From Devosia sp. XK-2 (GTDB lineage: Bacteria > Pseudomonadota > Alphaproteobacteria > Rhizobiales > Devosiaceae): a stretch of DNA of 64,000 nt. A program made the position numbers and the translations under genes. The DNA is taken from the NCBI RefSeq assembly GCF_037113415.1, contig NZ_CP146608.1:2562501-2626500 (forward strand). Direction: 5' to 3'. This document shows positions 59,550 to 64,000 of the stretch, piece after piece. The notes below the pieces were generated by a model. The model was not told the origin of the DNA, did no database searches, and saw nothing but the letters and a program-made list of their open reading frames with translations. The stretch's first letter is position 1. Each line of letters opens with the position of its first letter.

Positions 59550-61016
59550 ATGAGCCGCATCGTCATTGTATCGAACCGCACGCCCGGCAAGGGACCCGCC
59601 GCCGGCGGCCTCGCCGTCGCGCTGCGCAAGGTACTGAGCGAACGGGAGGGCTTCTGGTTCGGCTGGTCGGGCAAGCTGACGGATCGACCCAGCACCGAAG
59701 CCCGTTTCGAGACTATCGATGGCCTGGAGATTGCCCAGATCGATCTTACCCGTGACGATCATCACGCCTATTATGCCGGCTTCTCCAATTCCATCCTCTG
59801 GCCCAGCTTTCACCTTCGCCTCGACCTGGCGACCATAGAAAGTCACTGGTACGAGGGCTATCGCCGGGTGAACCAGCAATTCGCGCGCGCCCTGCTGCCA
59901 TTGCTCAAGCCCGACGATGTCGTCTGGGTCCACGATTATCATCTGATCCCGCTGGCCTCCGAATTGCGCCAGCTTGGCGCGCGCAACCGTATCGGCTTCT
60001 ACCTTCATATCCCCTTCCCCACGACCGACGCGCTCTATGCCATTCCGCACCATGAAGAACTGATGCGCGATCTTTCGCGCTACGATCTGGTCGGCATGCA
60101 GGCCAAGCGCGACGTGGCGGCCTTTACCGAATTTGCCGAGCATCAGGCACCATCCACCTTTGGCGGCCACAAGGTGCAGGCCATCGACTTCAGCCGCACC
60201 GAGGTCGAAGCCTTCCCCATCGGGTCCGACCCCGGCGCCTTCGCAAAGCTCGCCGTCAGCCCGGCAGCCACCAAAATGGTGCATCGCATGCGGCGGGTTC
60301 TGGGCGAGCAGCGGCTCATATTGGGCGTTGACCGGCTGGACTATTCCAAAGGCCTGCCGCAGCGCGTCGAAGCCTATGAAAAGCTACTGGCCCACAATTC
60401 CAGGCTGCGCCGTTCGGTACATATGCTGCAGGTTGCACCGCCCTCGCGCGACAGCATCAGGGAATATCAGGAAACCAGCGACACGCTCGATGCCATTTGC
60501 GGCCGCGTCATGGGGCATTTTGCCGAGCCGGACTGGCAGCCATTGACCTATGTGAAGCGTGCCTATGGCCAGCCGAGCCTTGCCGGCCTCTACCGCATGG
60601 CGCGGGTTGGTCTGGTCACCCCGCTGCGCGACGGCATGAACCTGGTCGCGCACGAATTCATTGGCGCCCAGGATCCGGACGATCCCGGTGTACTGGTGCT
60701 GTCGCGCTTCGCCGGGGCGGCCGAGATCTTCCCCGAGGCGCTGCTGGTCAACCCGTTTGACACCGACGAGACCGCCGAGGCTCTGCGCATGGCGCTCGAT
60801 ATGCCGCTCGACGAGCGCAAGGAACGCTGGACGGCGCTGATGGCATCTGCGCAAAAGCACAATGTCGATGATTGGGCGGTTGGCTTCCTCGACCACCTGA
60901 CCCAGAACGCCTCAGCCAAGCCAAGTGCGACGCGGGACGTGCTCTACCTGGCATCTTCGACCCAACCGGCTAGTCTCCCGGAAGCCATGGCGTCCCAGAC
61001 GCCGCCAGCAGCGTAA
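59550..61016 (+). CDS. otsA: Trehalose-6-phosphate synthase
   Basis: Makes trehalose-6-phosphate from UDP-glucose and glucose-6-phosphate. The 488-residue GT20 enzyme begins [24 protein letters not shown], and has the substrate and donor segments [68 protein letters not shown], and near the C-terminus [22 protein letters not shown] and [14 protein letters not shown]. The ATG at 59550 follows GAGG at ten bases. Its last 47 bases overlap, tail to tail, the end of the minus-strand panE-like gene. Confidence 0.96.
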   Translation: MSRIVIVSNRTPGKGPAAGGLAVALRKVLSEREGFWFGWSGKLTDRPSTEARFETIDGLEIAQIDLTRDDHHAYYAGFSNSILWPSFHLRLDLATIESHWYEGYRRVNQQFARALLPLLKPDDVVWVHDYHLIPLASELRQLGARNRIGFYLHIPFPTTDALYAIPHHEELMRDLSRYDLVGMQAKRDVAAFTEFAEHQAPSTFGGHKVQAIDFSRTEVEAFPIGSDPGAFAKLAVSPAATKMVHRMRRVLGEQRLILGVDRLDYSKGLPQRVEAYEKLLAHNSRLRRSVHMLQVAPPSRDSIREYQETSDTLDAICGRVMGHFAEPDWQPLTYVKRAYGQPSLAGLYRMARVGLVTPLRDGMNLVAHEFIGAQDPDDPGVLVLSRFAGAAEIFPEALLVNPFDTDETAEALRMALDMPLDERKERWTALMASAQKHNVDDWAVGFLDHLTQNASAKPSATRDVLYLASSTQPASLPEAMASQTPPAA

Positions 61017-61863
61017 CCAGCATCCGGTTGGCCGGCGTGGCAATGCCGTGTTTTTCGCCCAGGCGGACGATGACACCATTGCGCGCATCGATCTCCATGG
61101 GATTGCCGGCCAGTCGGTCAGCATGAATGGAGCCGGCGATTGCCCCTTCCTTCATGGTCCGCATGTTTTCGATGGTTGTTTCAACCACCGATTGCGGCAC
61201 CTGCGCCCCTTCGGCGCGACCGACCACAGCGCATTCTTCGGCGAGGGCGCGGACGACCGCTTCCATGTCACTCGACCATACCGGGCCCGTCGCCCGCAGC
61301 GTCAGCGCCGGGACAATGGCTGCACAATTGCCACACAGCTTGACCCAGAGCTGGGACAGGAAGTCCTCATGCGCTGCCGCCTCGATTTCTGTCTGGGCAA
61401 ACAAGGCGGCGAAATCCTCGCCATTCTGCCCCGCCGGCACCGCGATAATGCCGTGACGGCTTTGCACAATGCGGCCAGGTGCGCTGCGCGAGGCGGGCAG
61501 ATTGATCATCACCGGCACCAAACGTTCCGCCGGCACCAGATGCTCGAACAGGCGCGCGTGCTCAACGCCGTTCTGGACGATGGCGACGCGGGTATCCGGA
61601 CCGCACAGAGCCTCGAGCCAGGGGCCAGTTGCGTCGGCGCTATAGGTCTTGGTCGCAATCACGACCCAATCGACGGGACGCGCCTGCGACGGATCGGTGA
61701 ACACCTCCGGCGTAGCACGGATCGTACCCTGCGGCGTTTCAACCATGAGATCGGAAAGTGGAGAGCGGGCGCAGACCGAGACCGACAGATCGGGATCCTG
61801 AGCCAACCATGCCGCAAGAGTGCCGCCAATGGCCCCCGGTCCAACAATGGCGATATGTGTCAT
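60970..61863 (-). CDS. panE: 2-dehydropantoate 2-reductase (ketopantoate reductase family)
   Basis: NADPH-dependent reductase making pantoate for CoA, or a paralogue with another 2-keto acid substrate. The 297-residue product has the Rossmann motif IAIVGPGAIGGTLAAWLA, a phosphate-contact CARSP, DWVVIATKTYSADATGPWL, the helical-domain LWVKLCGNCAAIVPALTLRATG (Lys and Asn active-site residues) and MREGA-like MKEGAIAGSIHADRLAGNPMEIDARNG with conserved G-N-P-x-E-I-D. The ATG at 61863 is chosen; the frame to 62157 runs antisense into the helicase gene. It overlaps the end of otsA by 47 bases. Confidence 0.85.
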   Translation of the reverse strand: MTHIAIVGPGAIGGTLAAWLAQDPDLSVSVCARSPLSDLMVETPQGTIRATPEVFTDPSQARPVDWVVIATKTYSADATGPWLEALCGPDTRVAIVQNGVEHARLFEHLVPAERLVPVMINLPASRSAPGRIVQSRHGIIAVPAGQNGEDFAALFAQTEIEAAAHEDFLSQLWVKLCGNCAAIVPALTLRATGPVWSSDMEAVVRALAEECAVVGRAEGAQVPQSVVETTIENMRTMKEGAIAGSIHADRLAGNPMEIDARNGVIVRLGEKHGIATPANRMLVTLLAASGTPWLPGD

Positions 61864-61875
61864 GGCAATCCTCCC

Positions 61876-61915
61876 CTCAAAAAACAGTGGGCGACCCGAA
61901 GGCCGCCCACTGTTT
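61876..61915 (-). terminator. Terminator of the DEAD-box helicase gene
   Basis: Read on the minus strand, AAACAGTGGGCG (61904-61915) pairs perfectly with CGCCCACTGTTT (61882-61893) around a ten-base loop and is followed by a T-run through about 61876. It lies 19 bases after the helicase stop and 13 bases before the panE-like start. Confidence 0.9.
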
Positions 61916-61933
61916 GTAACCGATTTGTCGGTT

Positions 61934-63355
61934 TTATGCGTTGGCCGATGCGCGCCGCGCCCGCCCGGCATCGCGCTGGCTCTTGTTCCAGCGCGGCTTG
62001 CCGCTCTTGGCGCCTGCCGGTTTGCCATCGGCCGGACGTACTGCCTGCGGCTTGCCATCGGCCGATTTGGTGCGCTCGCCACCGGGCCGCGGCGTATTGA
62101 ACTTGCGCTGGCTCTTGGCCTTGGGATTGCGGGCGCTGCGCGCGCCGCCTGGCGCACCGGCAGTATTGCGCGGCTGGCGCTGCACTGGCGCTTCTTCGAC
62201 CAGGTTCACATCGCCCGAAACCGGCAAAGTCCGGCGAATCAACCGCTCCACGTCGCGCAGCTTGGATTTCTCAGTGCCGTCACACAAGGTGATGGCAATA
62301 CCCGAGGCGCCATTGCGGCCGGTGCGGCCGATGCGGTGCACATAGTTTTCAGCGTCGTCCGGCAGGTCATAATTGACCACATGGGTAATGCCCTGCACGT
62401 CGATGCCACGCGCGGCGATATCGGTCGCAACCAGAATACGCACATTGCCACTGGCAAAGCCCTTGAGCGCCGCTTGCCGGGCATTCTGGCTCTTATTGCC
62501 ATGAATGGCCGCCGCTTCATGACCGTCAATAGCCAGGTTCTTGGCCACGCGGTCGGCCCCATGCTTGGTGCGGGCAAAGACGATGACGCGCTCCATGCCT
62601 TCCTTCTCGTCGCCCAGCAGATCGTTGAGCACGCCACGCTTGGCTTTGGAGCCCGACATGATCACGCGCTGGTCAATCTTGACCACAGTGGAACCCTGCG
62701 GCGCCGCTTCGACCTTGATGGGCTCCTTGAGCAGCGATTTGGCCAGATCTTCGACCTCTGCCGCCATGGTGGCGGAGAACAGCATGGTCTGACGCCTGAG
62801 GCCGATGGCCTTGGCGATGGCGCGCACCGGGGCAATAAAGCCCATATCGAGCATGCGGTCGGCCTCGTCCAGCACCAGCCAGCGCGTTTCATTGAGACGG
62901 ATCTTGTTGTCGTCCAGAAGGTCTTTGAGACGGCCCGGCGTAGCGACGACGACGTCGACGCCTTTGGCGATCTTCTGCACCTGGTGGTAGCGCGACACAC
63001 CGCCCAGAACGAGCACGGTGTCGAGCTTCATCTTGGAGCCGGCAAATTTGCGGATATTCTCGTCGATCTGCACGGCCAGTTCGCGCGTCGGCGCCAGGAT
63101 CAGCGCGCGCGTGGTCGTCGGGCGCGGACGACCAGTAAGGCCCAGAATGCCGGCCAGGATGGGCAGGCCAAAGGCGGCTGTTTTGCCCGAACCGGTCTGG
63201 GCAATACCCAGCATGTCCCGCCCTTCGAGCAGTTTGGGAATGGCCTGGGCCTGAATTTTGGTGGGCTCGGTGAAACCGCCGGCCGCCAGGCTGTCGGTGA
63301 TCTGGGCGGGCAGGCCGAGCGAGGTGAAATCGTTCAAACTCTTGTCTTTCATCAT
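61934..63355 (-). CDS. DEAD-box RNA helicase (RhlE-like)
   Basis: ATP-dependent RNA helicase, probably for ribosome assembly or RNA turnover. The 473-residue product has all motifs in order: Q motif (FTSLGL ... TKIQAQAIP), AQTGSGKT, APTRELAVQI, VATPGRLKD, VLDEADRMLDMGF, SATM, then IVFARTKHGADRVA, VATDIAARGIDV and YVHRIGRTGRNG. A 90-residue C-terminal tail rich in R, K, P and G (QRQPRNTAGAPGGARSARNP ... KSQRDAGRARRASANA) resembles the basic tails of RhlE proteins that bind RNA. A terminator follows directly. Confidence 0.94.
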   Translation of the reverse strand: MMKDKSLNDFTSLGLPAQITDSLAAGGFTEPTKIQAQAIPKLLEGRDMLGIAQTGSGKTAAFGLPILAGILGLTGRPRPTTTRALILAPTRELAVQIDENIRKFAGSKMKLDTVLVLGGVSRYHQVQKIAKGVDVVVATPGRLKDLLDDNKIRLNETRWLVLDEADRMLDMGFIAPVRAIAKAIGLRRQTMLFSATMAAEVEDLAKSLLKEPIKVEAAPQGSTVVKIDQRVIMSGSKAKRGVLNDLLGDEKEGMERVIVFARTKHGADRVAKNLAIDGHEAAAIHGNKSQNARQAALKGFASGNVRILVATDIAARGIDVQGITHVVNYDLPDDAENYVHRIGRTGRNGASGIAITLCDGTEKSKLRDVERLIRRTLPVSGDVNLVEEAPVQRQPRNTAGAPGGARSARNPKAKSQRKFNTPRPGGERTKSADGKPQAVRPADGKPAGAKSGKPRWNKSQRDAGRARRASANA

Positions 63356-63785
63356 GCGCGAAATCGCGCGGAAACGCCGCGCAGCATGCGGGCGCTGGTC
63401 AATTCAAATGCAATCGGGCGATAGGGAATATCGCGCGGGTGCTGGCTCAAACCCGGACCGCGCTATTGGGGTATCCGGGCTGACTTCGCCGCTCACCGCG
63501 TGAGTAAGAAGAGAAGTCCATCAGCAGCTATTCTGCCGCGACGTGACGCACATATGGGGGAGAAGCGTGAAAATAGCAAGCCAAGGGCACGCATGGGAGG
63601 GGTGCGGGTGGATGGACCTCTGTCACCCCACCCTCATTCCTTCTCCTCTCAAATCTCTCCACCGGAGAGATTTGCCCTTCGGGACAAGTCGAAGCCCATC
63701 AAGGGGAGGGAGGCGCAGGGCCGAAGCGTCGGTGTTCATCGTCTCCCTCCCCCTTGTGGGGAGGGATCAAGGGTGGGGGTTTTTG
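63356..63785. repeat. Intergenic region with palindromic repeats
   Basis: About 430 bases upstream of the helicase and downstream of the oxidoreductase. It holds a perfect 11-base hairpin CAAATCTCTCC-acc-GGAGAGATTTG (63650-63674) and CCCTCCCCCTTGTGGGGAGGG (about 63745-63765) followed by AAGGGTGGGGGTTTTT; the second is a copy of the repeat at 21728. The stop of the oxidoreductase lies just after it on the minus strand. No coding gene or RNA is supported. Confidence 0.6.
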
Positions 63786-64000
63786 CTAAATCCCGCCATA
63801 CCAGTCATAACCATTGTCCTCCCAATAGCCGCCCTTGCCGCGACCGAAGGGCGACAGATCATCAACCAGTTCGATGGTGTGGAGGTATTTGGGCTGCTTG
63901 TAGCCAAGCGTCCGCTCGATCCTCAGGCGCACCGGCGCACCATTGCTGACCGGCAGGACCGCATCATTGAGGCCATAGGACAGGATCGTCTGCGGGTGAT
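63786..64000 (-). CDS. Molybdopterin-dependent oxidoreductase (sulfite oxidase-like), C-terminal part
   Basis: Only the last 71 codons are in the window, the start being beyond 64000. The readable part HPQTILSYGLNDAVLPVSNGAPVRLRIERTLGYKQPKYLHTIELVDDLSPFGRGKGGYWEDNGYDWYGGI is the typical end of sulfite oxidase-like, YedY-related molybdopterin proteins (GAPVRLRIE...LGYKQPKY...GGYWEDxGYxWY). The stop at 63786 is close to the palindromic repeats. The metal site and any export signal are outside the view. Confidence 0.85.
   Translation of the reverse strand, partial: HPQTILSYGLNDAVLPVSNGAPVRLRIERTLGYKQPKYLHTIELVDDLSPFGRGKGGYWEDNGYDWYGGI

Noticed and set aside
61820-63424. Plus-strand frame of 534 codons over the helicase gene
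   Set aside because: It covers the helicase in antisense and also runs through the terminator at 61876; no protein motifs.
1-64000. CRISPR arrays, tRNA or rRNA genes, prophage
   Set aside because: I looked for regular spaced repeats, cloverleaf arms with TTCRA-type loops and phage structural genes and saw none.

Overview
The window is GC-rich, densely coded chromosomal DNA of an alphaproteobacterium. The gene content and repeats suggest Hyphomicrobiales, most likely a Devosia-like genus: separate petA-petB-petC genes, a membrane-bound PuuD urate oxidase, a murL-murD2 pair, and palindromic intergenic repeats of the type common in that order. The genus is an inference. I saw no rRNA, tRNA, CRISPR array, prophage or intact insertion sequence.

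Layout. 1-10931: cytochrome bc1 genes (petC cut by the window edge), trmL, hemF, an AAA ATPase, a small DUF1059-like protein, CCA-adding enzyme, two NUDIX hydrolases, an acetyltransferase, a glutathionyl-hydroquinone reductase and a metallophosphoesterase. 11178-16260: a drrA-drrB-drrC-like drug-resistance set with a divergent TetR regulator and a clear operator. 16977-19839: a ribose/fructose-type ABC importer. 20041-21421: an MFS exporter preceded by a strong promoter, a possible leaderless 18-codon leader peptide, a folded RNA and a terminator, which looks like an attenuator. 22370-25007: murL-murD2, an alternative route to D-glutamate in peptidoglycan. 25106-28611: a membrane winged-helix/TPR protein, a divergent lone receiver protein, MgtC and a small membrane protein.

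28722-56874 is dominated by purine salvage and degradation. Adenine deaminase is at 28722. A probable ten-gene minus-strand operon (48690 down to 36400) holds uraH, xdhABC, a BMP-type nucleoside/purine ABC importer, puuD and guaD, with a divergent LysR gene. A puuE-uraD fusion is at 51829, and allE-allA at 55556-56874. Together they take adenine and guanine through xanthine, urate, 5-hydroxyisourate, OHCU, allantoin and, after allantoate, through ureidoglycine and ureidoglycolate to glyoxylate. Malate synthase G (34056) can consume the glyoxylate. The one step not seen is allantoate amidohydrolase. Two ArsR/AHSA1 modules with excellent palindromic operators flank puuE-uraD; one AHSA1 gene carries an in-frame amber codon.

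56954-64000: a YbaY/META envelope protein, a zinc deaminase, trehalose genes otsB-otsA, a ketopantoate reductase-like gene, a DEAD-box helicase and the end of a molybdopterin oxidoreductase. At least three kinds of palindromic repeat, and a 201-bp MITE-like element, lie between genes.
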